Shown here in pieces: positions 18,622-27,397 of a stretch of DNA of 64,000 bases (positions are counted from its first letter, which is position 1; each line of letters opens with the position of its first letter). The notes under the pieces were generated by a model. That model searched no databases. It saw only the letters and a list, made by a program, of their open reading frames with translations, and was not told the DNA's origin. Made by a program: the position numbers and the translations under genes. The DNA lies in the NCBI GenBank assembly GCA_964035575.1, contig OZ037840.1, forward strand, positions 1,674,001-1,738,000. Reading direction: 5' to 3'. Source of the stretch: Rhynchopus sp. YZ270_cl-10. Lineage: Eukaryota; Euglenozoa; Diplonemea; Diplonemida; Diplonemidae.

Positions 18622-20904
18622 ATGGGGTGGCTCGAAGGTGTGCTGTCGCTGGATGGGACACTGGACAAGAAGGAGCGCAAGAAGCGGACACTGTTCCTGT
18701 GCTTAGTGTTGTCAAGTGCAGTGTTTCCCGGCACGGCCGCACTCACCTACATGGGCACGGACCTGTCTGAGCGTTTGGTGCCGGTGTTGTCTTTACTTCT
18801 GCAGTGCTTCATGAGCTTGTGTCTGGTTATTTATATTCTCTGCAAAGGTCCGCTGACAGAGAGACTGGTGGTGTGTGCTTGTGGTGTGTTTTCGGTAACG
18901 ATGCTGGTGCTGGACCTGTCGGCACGAAGCACCTCGGGTTCATCGTGGCCGATGCTTGTGCTCGTTGTGGACTTGCTGCTTGTGATGCAGGTGCAGGAGC
19001 GCTTCGTCTCACTTCTCGTACTGTGCACGTTGTGCTACCTTGTGATCATAGTGGCTGAGGAGACCCTCAGGTTTGGACTCCTTGACTTACCTGGCCTGGT
19101 GCCGCAGGAGGGTGAACGGGGCAGGAGACATCTTTTGGAAAGTAAGGCCTCCTGTGCATCCCTGCCGTGCGCAATAAAGTTTGGAGAAAGTTTCCGAGCA
19201 TTTTTGCTTGCAGCAGCCGTCTTCGTTATAGACTTCATCGCAACACGAGGATTTGCACGTGACGTTCTGAAGGAGCAGGCATCAATAGAGCGGACGATCA
19301 ACGCTGTGCAGGAGATTGCAGCGCTGCTTGCGGGGTACGACGTGGAGCAGGTGGCGGAGCTGTTGGCAACACATGAACACGAGCTGCCTGAGGGGATGAC
19401 AGCTGCACTGCGGAGGTTGGAGGAGAACCTGCGGAAGTACCGTCCGTACCTCCCTGCTGCGCTGTTTGAGGTGGATGAGGACGGTGTGCAGCAGCCGACT
19501 GTGGCACCGCCTGGGCTTGACAGCGAGACAGCAACAATTGTGTTCACAGACATCCGTGCGTCGACTTCGATCTGGGAGAACGCACCTGAGGGGATGCGTG
19601 CTGGACTGCAGATCCACAACGCTGTGATGCGTGATGTGATGCGGATGTGTGGTGGGTACGAGGTGAAGACCATTGGCGACGCATTCATGATTGCCTTTGC
19701 ATCCACTTTCGACGGTGTGGCGTTTGGGTTGCGTGTGCAGGAACGTCTTTTCGAAGCAGACTGGCCCGCATCTCTGCTTGAGGATGCACCCATCTGTTCT
19801 CGTCAGGGGTCGCTGTGGGGTGGTCTAACTGTTCGCATTGGTGTGAACACTGGCCCTGTGACTGTGGAGCAGAACACACTGACGGGACGGACAGACTACT
19901 TTGGACACACAGTGAACGTTGCGTCACGCCTTGAGAGCACATGCACACCTGGTGCTGTGGCTGTTCCCTCTGACCTGTGGACGTCTGTCTCTGAGTCGTG
20001 CAGTGCTGTTGTTGGTGTACCAGAAGGAATTCACTTGAAGGGTGTGTCTGGGAGCACGCTGGTGTGCTGTGTGTGGCCTGTCTCACTTGGGGGACGCAGG
20101 GAAACACCACTTTGTGAGTCTTCTTTACCAACTGCGAATCTGACAATGAGTCTTTCCACATTCGCGCCGTCTGTTTCACACATAACCTTTGTGAGGACCA
20201 GAGGGCGAATGGAAACCACACCTTGCGAGTCTTCACTTTGCGAGTCTTCTTCGCAAAGTGCCAAACCGCATACGAGTCTTTCCATATGTGCGTCGTCTGT
20301 TTCATCCAGAAACAACCTTGCAGTCTCCACACGTCAGACCACCGGCACACTGGGAATTGCACAGCTTGCAGTTGGTGACATGGGAAAAAACATTGCCTTT
20401 CACCAGATGAGCTCCGGACTCACGACACTGACGATCGCACTGGAGCAGAGTGGAGGGAGTCTGGTGACGCTGCTTGGGAACTGTGTGTGTGTCGGGTGGA
20501 ACGTGTCGCGTTCTGCACCTGCACACATGGAGAACGCGATACGGTTTGTGCAGCGCATGTCTGTGAAGTCTGCACTGAACGGGGCTGGTCTTTCAAGCGG
20601 TCCTGTTCAACACGGGGATGTTGGTGCACGGAGCCAGCGCTTTGTGACTGTGATGGGGGATGTTGTGCGTCGGAGTTGGGCGCTGTGCGAGGAGGCTGTG
20701 CGTGACGGGGTTGTGTGTCTGTACGAGCCTCCTGAAGGGACAACACTGCCGTGTGCACTTGAAGACGTTCTCATGCAACACAAGGGTTGTTACCGGGTGC
20801 TTGAGGCACAGGACAACAGGGAATGCGACAGTTTTCAGGATATGGGTGGTTCAGTGACTCCGCAGAACCGACACCTTTGGTGTGTCTCAACCAAAACCAA
20901 ATAG
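18622..20904 (+). CDS. Six-TM adenylate cyclase with one canonical and one degenerate cyclase domain
   Basis: 760 residues from the family start MGWLEGVLSLDGTL. Six hydrophobic segments (about 24-215) and the helical linker precede a complete class III domain (about 302-460): IVFTDI with the first metal Asp (about 310), EVKTIGD with the ATP-selecting Lys and second Asp (about 350), WGGLTVRIGVNTG, TDYFG with the adenine-side Asp, and VNVASRL with Asn and Arg. This wording resembles trypanosomatid receptor adenylate cyclases, but the receptor part here is polytopic. A Ser/Thr-rich spacer with CESS repeats leads to a second, degenerate domain (about 585-735: LLGN for GD; GPVQHGDVG; MGDVVRRSWALCE). 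That second domain aligns with the lone cyclase domain of the other family members. It probably makes cAMP at a membrane. Confidence 0.85.
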   Translation: MGWLEGVLSLDGTLDKKERKKRTLFLCLVLSSAVFPGTAALTYMGTDLSERLVPVLSLLLQCFMSLCLVIYILCKGPLTERLVVCACGVFSVTMLVLDLSARSTSGSSWPMLVLVVDLLLVMQVQERFVSLLVLCTLCYLVIIVAEETLRFGLLDLPGLVPQEGERGRRHLLESKASCASLPCAIKFGESFRAFLLAAAVFVIDFIATRGFARDVLKEQASIERTINAVQEIAALLAGYDVEQVAELLATHEHELPEGMTAALRRLEENLRKYRPYLPAALFEVDEDGVQQPTVAPPGLDSETATIVFTDIRASTSIWENAPEGMRAGLQIHNAVMRDVMRMCGGYEVKTIGDAFMIAFASTFDGVAFGLRVQERLFEADWPASLLEDAPICSRQGSLWGGLTVRIGVNTGPVTVEQNTLTGRTDYFGHTVNVASRLESTCTPGAVAVPSDLWTSVSESCSAVVGVPEGIHLKGVSGSTLVCCVWPVSLGGRRETPLCESSLPTANLTMSLSTFAPSVSHITFVRTRGRMETTPCESSLCESSSQSAKPHTSLSICASSVSSRNNLAVSTRQTTGTLGIAQLAVGDMGKNIAFHQMSSGLTTLTIALEQSGGSLVTLLGNCVCVGWNVSRSAPAHMENAIRFVQRMSVKSALNGAGLSSGPVQHGDVGARSQRFVTVMGDVVRRSWALCEEAVRDGVVCLYEPPEGTTLPCALEDVLMQHKGCYRVLEAQDNRECDSFQDMGGSVTPQNRHLWCVSTKTK

Positions 20905-21205
20905 GGAAAACCCCCTCGCGTGGACAGAGTGTTCGCACTTTCCAACTTTTTAATAGAAATTGGAAAAATGTTCAGCCAACAATCATTGAACAATACTGAT
21001 ACAAAGCCGGTGGGGTTCACATTACCTCATCCACACACCTGCATTCTTTTCCAAGAAGTGCATGTTTTTGTCCCTTCAATATACACGTTCTGTGAACACC
21101 ACTGATTCCTTCATGATTGCTTGGGCACCCACTACTCACCTCACAACCTCCACAAAAGAAACAGCATACAAGACACACCATTGAATACTGACATCTTCAA
21201 AAACC

Positions 21206-22525
21206 ATGTCGAAGGAGCAACACACAGACAGCACCTCGTGGCTTTCTGCAGACGAGGTCTTGGTGGAGGCTGCCAGGAACGGCGACACGAGTGCTGTGCG
21301 GGTGGGACTTGAGAAGCTCAGCCCAGACACAGACAGCAAAACGGTTGCCTTCGACGCTGTGCACGAGGCATGCAAAAGGAACCACGATGAATGCCTCACA
21401 CTGCTTCTTCCGTATGTTGAGACAACGCAGATAGGGTTCGGGATGCTGCTGAGTGGGTGCATCCACGCAGACCACACTGCGTGCACGGAGATCCTCTTGC
21501 AGCATTGGAAGTCAGTCTGCAACGTGGCGATGGTCCCACACGGGCAGGAGGATAATAGAAGACTCATTCAACGCGTATTAAGTAAAAGGGACCGTGCCTG
21601 TCCAGCCATGTGGGCGGACCCTGCAGTGTGTCAGGTGCTCATTGATGCAGGGGCAGACATCGAGACAAAGGACGACATGGGACGTTCGCCTCTGCACTGG
21701 TCTTGTTGTTCAGGAGCACTCGCAGTTGCGCAAATTTTGGTCAAAGCAGGTGCGGAAGTGTGTGTTACGTGCAACTACGGAAACACATGTCTTACCCTTG
21801 CGGCACATCATGGACACACCGAGACTGTGCGCTATCTTGTGGGCTTGCCGGAGGTGGACGTGAACCACGAGGATAATGACGGCTCCACTGCGGTGCACTC
21901 CGCAGATGTGGTGCGGGTGCTTATTGATGCAGGGGCAGATATTGATACAACGGACAACGACGGACGCTCGTCCCTCCTCGTGGCGAGCCAGCGTGGGCAT
22001 CTCCGGGTTGTGCAGGTGTTGCTCAGAGCAGGTGCGGACGTGTGTGTCACAGACGATGAAGGAGACACATGTCTTACCCTTGCGGCTAATTTTGGATGTA
22101 CCGAGACTGTGCGTACTCTTCTGTGCATGCCTGAGGTGGACGTGAATCAGTCAAATAACAGCGGATTCACTCCACTGCACCGCGCAGTGTTGGAGCAGCA
22201 CGCAGATGTGGTGCAGGTGCTCATTGATGCAGGGGCAGACATCGGTCAAACGGGCCCACACTATGCTTGTTTTGGTTCGAACCAAGAAATTGTGCAGATG
22301 TTGGTGGAAGCAGGTGCGGACGTGTGTGTGATAGCCGCGAGGAAAACATGTCTTATCATTGCCGCGTGTCGTGGGAACACCGAGATTGTACGTTATCTTC
22401 TGGGATTGAAGGAGGTGGATGTGAACCAGCGGGATTTGTTTGGCATGACTGCGTTGCACTATGCAAGGCAGAAACAACATGCAGGTGTGGTGCAGGTTCT
22501 CCTCGAACACGGTGCAGAAGAATGA
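21206..22525 (+). CDS. Ankyrin-repeat protein
   Basis: 439 residues. A divergent N-terminal helical part (about 1-130) is followed by roughly nine ankyrin repeats. They form a higher-order unit of about three repeats: VLIDAGADI, then (L/V)(V/L)(K/R)AGA(D/E)VCV, then L..L.EVDVN, repeated three times, so the array grew by triplet duplication. No transmembrane segment or catalytic domain. Such proteins act as protein-binding scaffolds; the partner is unknown. It sits between two cyclase-family genes. A second ankyrin protein at 49239 has a different N-terminus. Confidence 0.85.
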   Translation: MSKEQHTDSTSWLSADEVLVEAARNGDTSAVRVGLEKLSPDTDSKTVAFDAVHEACKRNHDECLTLLLPYVETTQIGFGMLLSGCIHADHTACTEILLQHWKSVCNVAMVPHGQEDNRRLIQRVLSKRDRACPAMWADPAVCQVLIDAGADIETKDDMGRSPLHWSCCSGALAVAQILVKAGAEVCVTCNYGNTCLTLAAHHGHTETVRYLVGLPEVDVNHEDNDGSTAVHSADVVRVLIDAGADIDTTDNDGRSSLLVASQRGHLRVVQVLLRAGADVCVTDDEGDTCLTLAANFGCTETVRTLLCMPEVDVNQSNNSGFTPLHRAVLEQHADVVQVLIDAGADIGQTGPHYACFGSNQEIVQMLVEAGADVCVIAARKTCLIIAACRGNTEIVRYLLGLKEVDVNQRDLFGMTALHYARQKQHAGVVQVLLEHGAEE

Positions 22526-23231
22526 TAAACTAACTTGGTGCGGGGGTCGTGGCGGCTATTTGATGGTAGTTCTGTTCCTTTCTTTCGAACATGTGTCCGT
22601 AGGTAACCAGATTGTGAGAGCAACTAGCTACTCCACTAATCGGGTCGAGAAAAAACGTCGTGAATTCAGAGAGGGTTGTCGTTCGGTTCAAAACGCACGT
22701 TTTGAAGCGACCAGAGCCTTATTTGCACCTTCAAATGCGAGTATCCGTTTTGAAAAGGTGAGTTTTTGGTTGAGGTTGGCTGAGGGTGTGAAATGACCAC
22801 ACCGGTTGTAAGAAAATAGGGTTGATATTTTTTTGGATTGGAAAGAGCGGATGCCATTAGAGAAACCCTTGGTTCCACCACTTCCGGTTCTGTCCTTTTC
22901 TCGGTCGATATTACAGTTCTTCAAAAAAAAAATGGAAGACTGGGAAGAGCCAAGGCACATCCTTCCAACAGTCGTGCCCTACTGGGAGGCGGGAAACCCT
23001 CCCACCTCCTCAGGACGCCTTCTCCTCGAAAACGAGCTGTTTTCCTCTCCTTCAGTGTACAGAGCGTTTGCACCTACCCCCACCCATCAACAAACCTCCC
23101 CACAACCCCACAGTTCTTACACGGTGGCTGTGCTTTTTTTCTTTTTCCCTCAGGAATTTTCCCCAAAACGAATTGATCCTTGGGAACAACGTAGCAAAAC
23201 ACCTTCACCAAACACGCAGTAAAACTTCACT
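22526..23231. other. Intergenic with possible small ORF and acceptor
   Basis: Contains the palindrome TTCAAAACG-CA-CGTTTTGAA near 22687 and a long pyrimidine tract ending CCCTCAG at about 23152, a plausible splice or trans-splice acceptor for the methyltransferase gene. A small open frame is listed separately. Confidence 0.5.
22932..23222 (+). CDS. Small hypothetical ORF
   Basis: 96 residues beginning MEDWEEPRHILPTVVPYWEA, Pro/Ser-rich, no known motif. The first half has protein-like composition, the second is low complexity and overlaps the pyrimidine tract. It may be a first exon, an upstream ORF or noise. Confidence 0.25.
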   Translation: MEDWEEPRHILPTVVPYWEAGNPPTSSGRLLLENELFSSPSVYRAFAPTPTHQQTSPQPHSSYTVAVLFFFFPQEFSPKRIDPWEQRSKTPSPNTQ

Positions 23232-24263
23232 ATGCGACCCTGTGTCTCGGTTGTGACCATAATCGGGCTGCTGTCGGTGAACCTGTTTCTGTACTTACCT
23301 CGCTTCAGTACCCCGCATGCTGTGACGCAGACGGCGCAGCCGCCGCTAACACCTCCCACAACATCACCACCCCCACCACCACCCTCCTGTGAGTTGTGCC
23401 CCTGCTCGTTGCCAGAGATACCAAAGAAGAAAGGGGGTCTTGCGTTTTTGAATACATTCCCCGAGGGGGTGCTTACGCCGACCCGGCCGCCGGTGTATGT
23501 TGTGACGCGCGAGCCGGAGGGTGTGTTGTTTGCGCTGCTCCAGCATGAGCTTGCCTTGCTGTCGCACATCAGAGCCTTGACGGACGCAGGGGTGCTGCGT
23601 GGGCAGGTCTTGGATGTGGGTTGTGGCTGTGGCACCTTCAGTCTCTACACTGCACGTCTCGGGCACAGTGTTGCTGCGTTTGACAGTGTACCGCACCTCA
23701 CGGACGCTGTGCAGCAGAGTGCGGAGATCAACGATGTGTCCCTCTCTGTGCACAATGAGTTCATCTTTGACCAGACAACGAGCACAACACTGCGTGGTGT
23801 TGGGTACGCGAAGACGGCGAAGGGGTTGGATGAGTACGTGGAGGGGCCGATCGCGCTGCTGCGTGTTGCGACACATGCGCATGAGTTGTTCGTGTTGAAG
23901 AGCGCGGAGAAGGCCTTTGCGGATATGATGGTGCAGAGCGTGGTGCTTGAGCTGACCTCACATCAAGGCCAACGACAGAAGAGTGCAAGCAAAGTCGTCG
24001 CCAGCACAGCAGCAGCCGCCTACCGGTACCTTGTTGCAAAAGGCTTTGAGGCCTGGCTGCTGCGGTCGCCCTGCCTGCAGCACAGTGGCCTCACGACCAC
24101 AGCGGAGGACCTGCAGCTGGCGGACGACATCGATGTGCAGGCACACCGCCTCCCGCACAGCGAGGCCGAGCGACTCCTAGCGGACCTTGAGACGAACCCA
24201 CACATGCGTGGCATGACATGCCTCTTCTGGTTTAAACATGGTACACTGAAGAGAAGGGACTGA
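23232..24263 (+). CDS. Membrane-anchored FkbM-like methyltransferase
   Basis: 343 residues. An N-terminal hydrophobic anchor (about 5-22) and a proline-rich stem (about 35-55) give a type II membrane topology, so the enzyme domain would face the Golgi or ER lumen. The SAM-binding motif VLDVGCGCGTFSLYTARLGH lies at about 124-143, followed by AFDSVP (acidic end of strand 2). FVLKSAEKAF and VVLELTSHQG in the second half correspond to the FkbM pattern LKIDVEG and xxxEL. FkbM enzymes methylate hydroxyls of sugars or small molecules; the substrate here cannot be told, though a glycan is plausible given the topology. Confidence 0.7.
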   Translation: MRPCVSVVTIIGLLSVNLFLYLPRFSTPHAVTQTAQPPLTPPTTSPPPPPPSCELCPCSLPEIPKKKGGLAFLNTFPEGVLTPTRPPVYVVTREPEGVLFALLQHELALLSHIRALTDAGVLRGQVLDVGCGCGTFSLYTARLGHSVAAFDSVPHLTDAVQQSAEINDVSLSVHNEFIFDQTTSTTLRGVGYAKTAKGLDEYVEGPIALLRVATHAHELFVLKSAEKAFADMMVQSVVLELTSHQGQRQKSASKVVASTAAAAYRYLVAKGFEAWLLRSPCLQHSGLTTTAEDLQLADDIDVQAHRLPHSEAERLLADLETNPHMRGMTCLFWFKHGTLKRRD

Positions 24264-24435
24264 CGCTAACTTATCCCTGCCACACCACGTAGGCTGGGAT
24301 GCAAACAAAAAATGTACCACATACGGTGACGCATTTGCAACAATGCCATGGCAAGCCTGTCGAAGGATAAGACAACAGCTCCAAGCTGTGCAATATATGC
24401 GTCTATGCGGCTTGAGCCCGCCATATTTAGATGGA

Positions 24436-24526
24436 AAGCACGAAATGGATGGGGTTCCACCCCACGGTGAAGTCATTTTTTTTTGTACCAGGGTACGCTG
24501 TTCACAAGAGGGCTTTGTATTTCAAG
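24436..24526 (+). repeat. GTACC-hairpin dispersed element
   Basis: GAAAGCACGAAATGGATGGG, then CCACCCCACGGT, a T-run, TGTACCAGGGTACGCTGTTC, ACAAGAGGGCTTTG and TATTTCAAGG. It begins 173 bp after the methyltransferase stop codon. Confidence 0.75.
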
Positions 24527-24795
24527 GCAAATTTATTGTGGTGGAGAGAGCGAAGTGATCCCTAATCGGAGGAGCAAGGTGTTGCAGAGAGGATGGAATA
24601 GAGAGCCGAACCATGTGGCTTCCCGAGTGCATTACTGTACACGGGCGGATTTTCCAGCGGCGCAATTAAAAAAGAAAGTAACTAAAAAGTGAAATACCCC
24701 CATTATTTGTTTGTTCGTTTGTTGATAATATCCATCCAGGAGGTGGAGCACAAAAGGGGGGGGAAGGGGAAAACGGTAAGGCTCATGGCAACCAG

Positions 24796-24840
24796 TGTGT
24801 ACCAAGGTACACTGTCACGAGAGGGTTGTTGTATTTCAAG
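24796..24840 (+). repeat. GTACC-hairpin dispersed element, 3' part
   Basis: GTGTACCAAGGTACACTGTC, then ACGAGAG and TTGTATTTCAAG. Only the second half of the element is present. Confidence 0.7.
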
Positions 24841-24995
24841 GAAGCTTTCTTTCGCTCTGTGGTACAACGTATGAGCCATCACTTTAACAGTGGAAGAATC
24901 AATACAAACGGACAAAATCTTGTGTTCTGATTCCCTTTCTCACCCGGACACAACCACAACACTGTTGCAGACAAAACAAAACCAAACAACACAAG

Positions 24996-26228
24996 ATGCG
25001 TGTCGCCTCGTCGCTGCTGCTGCTGCTTGCCGGGAGTGCGTCTGCCATTGACAACGGGATAGGTCTTCTGCCCCCTATGGGGTGGCGCTCGTGGAACTGC
25101 TACGAAGGGAATGTGAATCAGAAGCTGATGGTGGGTGCCATGGACGCTGTGACAAAGCGTACACGTACTGTTGACGGGAAGCTCACCAGCATTGCGGACC
25201 TGGGGTTCGTGAACATTGGTCTTGACGACAACTGGCAGGCGTGTGGCACTGGGCTGAACGGCTCCTTCCACGACGCTGACGGCATCCCGCTCATCAACAA
25301 GGAGAAGTTCCCTGACATGAAGGCGATGACGGACCACGGCCACAGCAAGAACCTGAAGGTGGGGTGGTACATGAACAACTGCATCTGCAGGGAGCAGAAC
25401 TTCACAGGTGCGAGCTACATCGAGAAGCACATGGAGCAGTCTGCGAAGGCAGTTGCGGAGTACGGCTTCGACGGTGTGAAACTGGACGGGTGTGGACAGT
25501 TCCGGAACCTGACACAGTGGGCACAGCTGCTGAACGCGACAGGACGCCCGATCATGATTGAGAACTGCCACTGGGGGCAGACCGTGCCTGGGCAGACGAC
25601 AGGAGACGCGCCCTGCAAGGGTGACTCTGGTGTGTCGGACTGTGCGTACAACTTCTTCCGCTCGTCTGGCGATATCTACCCCGACTGGGGCAGCATGTAC
25701 AAGAACCTGCAGACGACAACAAAGTTCCAGGGCAACCCTCCCCTCTCCCGCCCGGGCACATGGGCGTACCCCGACATGCTTGAGGTGGGGCGCCTTGCGA
25801 ACCACGCAGAAGACCGCTCCCACTTCTCTGCTTGGGTGATCACCTCGAGTCCGCTTGTTCTTGGCTTTGACGTGACGAACGACACGACTGTGGGCCGTGT
25901 GTGGGACATCATCAGCAACAAGGAGGTGCTGTCTGTGTCGCAGACGTGGGCAGGCCACCCCGGACGTCTTGTGAACGAGAAGCCTGCTGGGTTCCAGGTG
26001 TGGGGGAAGATGCTTGGTGACAAGGACCAGGCAGCACTGGCCATGAGCAACACTGCAACTGCTGCAACTGTGACGTTCACCTTCACCGACTTTGGGTTTG
26101 CGGCAACGGACACTGTGTCTGTGCGCGACCTGTACCAGCAGAAGGACCTTGTGAAGGTGGCAGGCCAGTTCACCACCGACTCCATCACAGAGCACGACAG
26201 CCGCATGTACCGCTTCACGCTTGCGTAG
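24996..26228 (+). CDS. Secreted or lysosomal alpha-galactosidase (GH27)
   Basis: 410 residues. A signal peptide (MRVASSLLLLLAGSASA) is followed directly by the GH27 barrel: LLPPMGWRSWNCYEG, IGLDDNWQACG, VGWYMNNCIC, then VKLDGCGQ with the nucleophile Asp near residue 164, and SSGDIYPDWGSM with the likely acid/base Asp. PDMLEVG and the C-terminal beta-sandwich are present, so the enzyme looks complete. It cleaves terminal alpha-1,6-galactose from oligosaccharides or glycolipids, in digestive vacuoles or outside the cell, consistent with a feeding heterotroph. The acid/base assignment is by family analogy (alpha-N-acetylgalactosaminidases share the fold). Confidence 0.93.
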   Translation: MRVASSLLLLLAGSASAIDNGIGLLPPMGWRSWNCYEGNVNQKLMVGAMDAVTKRTRTVDGKLTSIADLGFVNIGLDDNWQACGTGLNGSFHDADGIPLINKEKFPDMKAMTDHGHSKNLKVGWYMNNCICREQNFTGASYIEKHMEQSAKAVAEYGFDGVKLDGCGQFRNLTQWAQLLNATGRPIMIENCHWGQTVPGQTTGDAPCKGDSGVSDCAYNFFRSSGDIYPDWGSMYKNLQTTTKFQGNPPLSRPGTWAYPDMLEVGRLANHAEDRSHFSAWVITSSPLVLGFDVTNDTTVGRVWDIISNKEVLSVSQTWAGHPGRLVNEKPAGFQVWGKMLGDKDQAALAMSNTATAATVTFTFTDFGFAATDTVSVRDLYQQKDLVKVAGQFTTDSITEHDSRMYRFTLA

Positions 26229-27397
26229 GTGTGGGTGGTGTGATGTGTGATGTGTGAAGTGGCATGTCCGTGGACGTATTGTATATTTGTAGGTGAGACT
26301 GAGCACGAGAGGCTTGACTCATCTCACTACGTTTTCTCTTTTCTTTTTAGCTCTTATTACGATTTTGTGTGTGTTATTGTGAAACTCTCGTCATTCACAA
26401 AGCGCAGTTTGTGCGACTGCGCTACTTTCAAAACACAGGGAGACTGTTTTGTAGTTTGTTTACTTTGGCTGCTTTGTTCTCGATAACAAAACTGGAAACA
26501 TTTTTCCAGGATCTTCCTTGAGATCGTACTGTCGGTCATAATTGTTTTTTGTTTGTGTTTTTTGCTACTTGGTTAACTGACGTGTTGGTTCGGTCTCGCC
26601 CCACACCGCTTGGTTACCTTGGGGTGTCTCTTTGTTTCGCTTTCTTAGATGTGTCGTGGCGGTGTGGTGCTCTTGTGTGTGCTGCATTTGTGGTCGCATG
26701 CCTCTCGCGCCACGTGTCCCTTTGTTATCTTATCACCTCTCTCGTTATCGTGTCTTCCAGTTCGTGTGGGATGGGTAGATGCCTGTATAAGTGTACGTGT
26801 GTGTTGGTTGTCACGTAACTGTAGTCTTTGTGCTAAGCTTGCTTCGTCTTTGATATGTGCGTTGTTCAAATGGAGCTCTTTGCAAAGATAACGTGACAGC
26901 CAACCACGAAGACACCACAGCTGTCTGCCCCCCTCCCACCACTCCCCACCATTCCCCTCAAATATAAATGCCATATTTTCATAGTTTCGTTCAGAGCTTT
27001 GCAAATGATGCAACACACACATGCTCTTTATTTCCTTCTCCTTTGATCTGCTCACCAATCAAACTTACTTCCTACCCTTGACACCCATCCTTGATCAGGG
27101 CAGGCGTCCACCTCAGGAGTAGCCTCAGTAGGCTGTTGCACCTATCCCCTGCACCAGAATGGCATGCAGGACTGCCCTACCAGCAGCTCCGGCAGACGGT
27201 GCCCACATGCCCTGGTATGACACCACCAGAACAAAGGTGAGTAGACAGTGATTCCTAAGGTTTTGGCATACCCCTGCTAGGTCCCCCAAATGTCATTTCT
27301 GTCTTTCTGTTGTTCATTGTTCCTTCATGAAAAGGTGTGCCTCACAAAAGCTATCACTCGACAAACAGGCAGTAACACATATTTACAGACAACACAG
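26229..27397. other. Intergenic with ACGAGAG hairpin and duplicated upstream block
   Basis: Holds the hairpin at 26292-26325 and, from about 26958, the block shared with 18122-18621. No supported gene; an open frame at 26549 lacks an ATG start and has no protein-like features. Confidence 0.5.
26292..26350 (+). promoter_or_regulatory. ACGAGAG-loop hairpin followed by Py-AG
   Basis: GGTGAGACTGAGC, loop ACGAGAG, GCTTGACTCATCTC, then a T/C tract ending CTTTTTAG at 26350. Compared with the copy at 40428, the stem base pair GTGAC/GTCAT is GTGAG/CTCAT, a compensatory change. Confidence 0.6.

Larger units (their letters stand above)
24264..24995. other. Intergenic with two dispersed-element copies
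   Basis: No gene. Holds GTACC-hairpin elements at 24436-24526 and 24796-24840. The CACACAAG-rich leader before 24996 resembles those of other genes here. Confidence 0.5.

Noticed and set aside
24879-26306. 475-residue minus-strand frame opposite the alpha-galactosidase
   Set aside because: Mirror of a strongly codon-biased GH27 gene with all family motifs on the + strand; His/Val-rich shadow composition.
26292-26325. Hammerhead-type ribozyme in the ACGAGAG hairpins
   Set aside because: The conserved CUGAUGA and GAAA core is absent on either strand in all four copies.
26549-26818. Hydrophobic open frame after the alpha-galactosidase
   Set aside because: No ATG at the start and composition explained by T/G-rich spacer.
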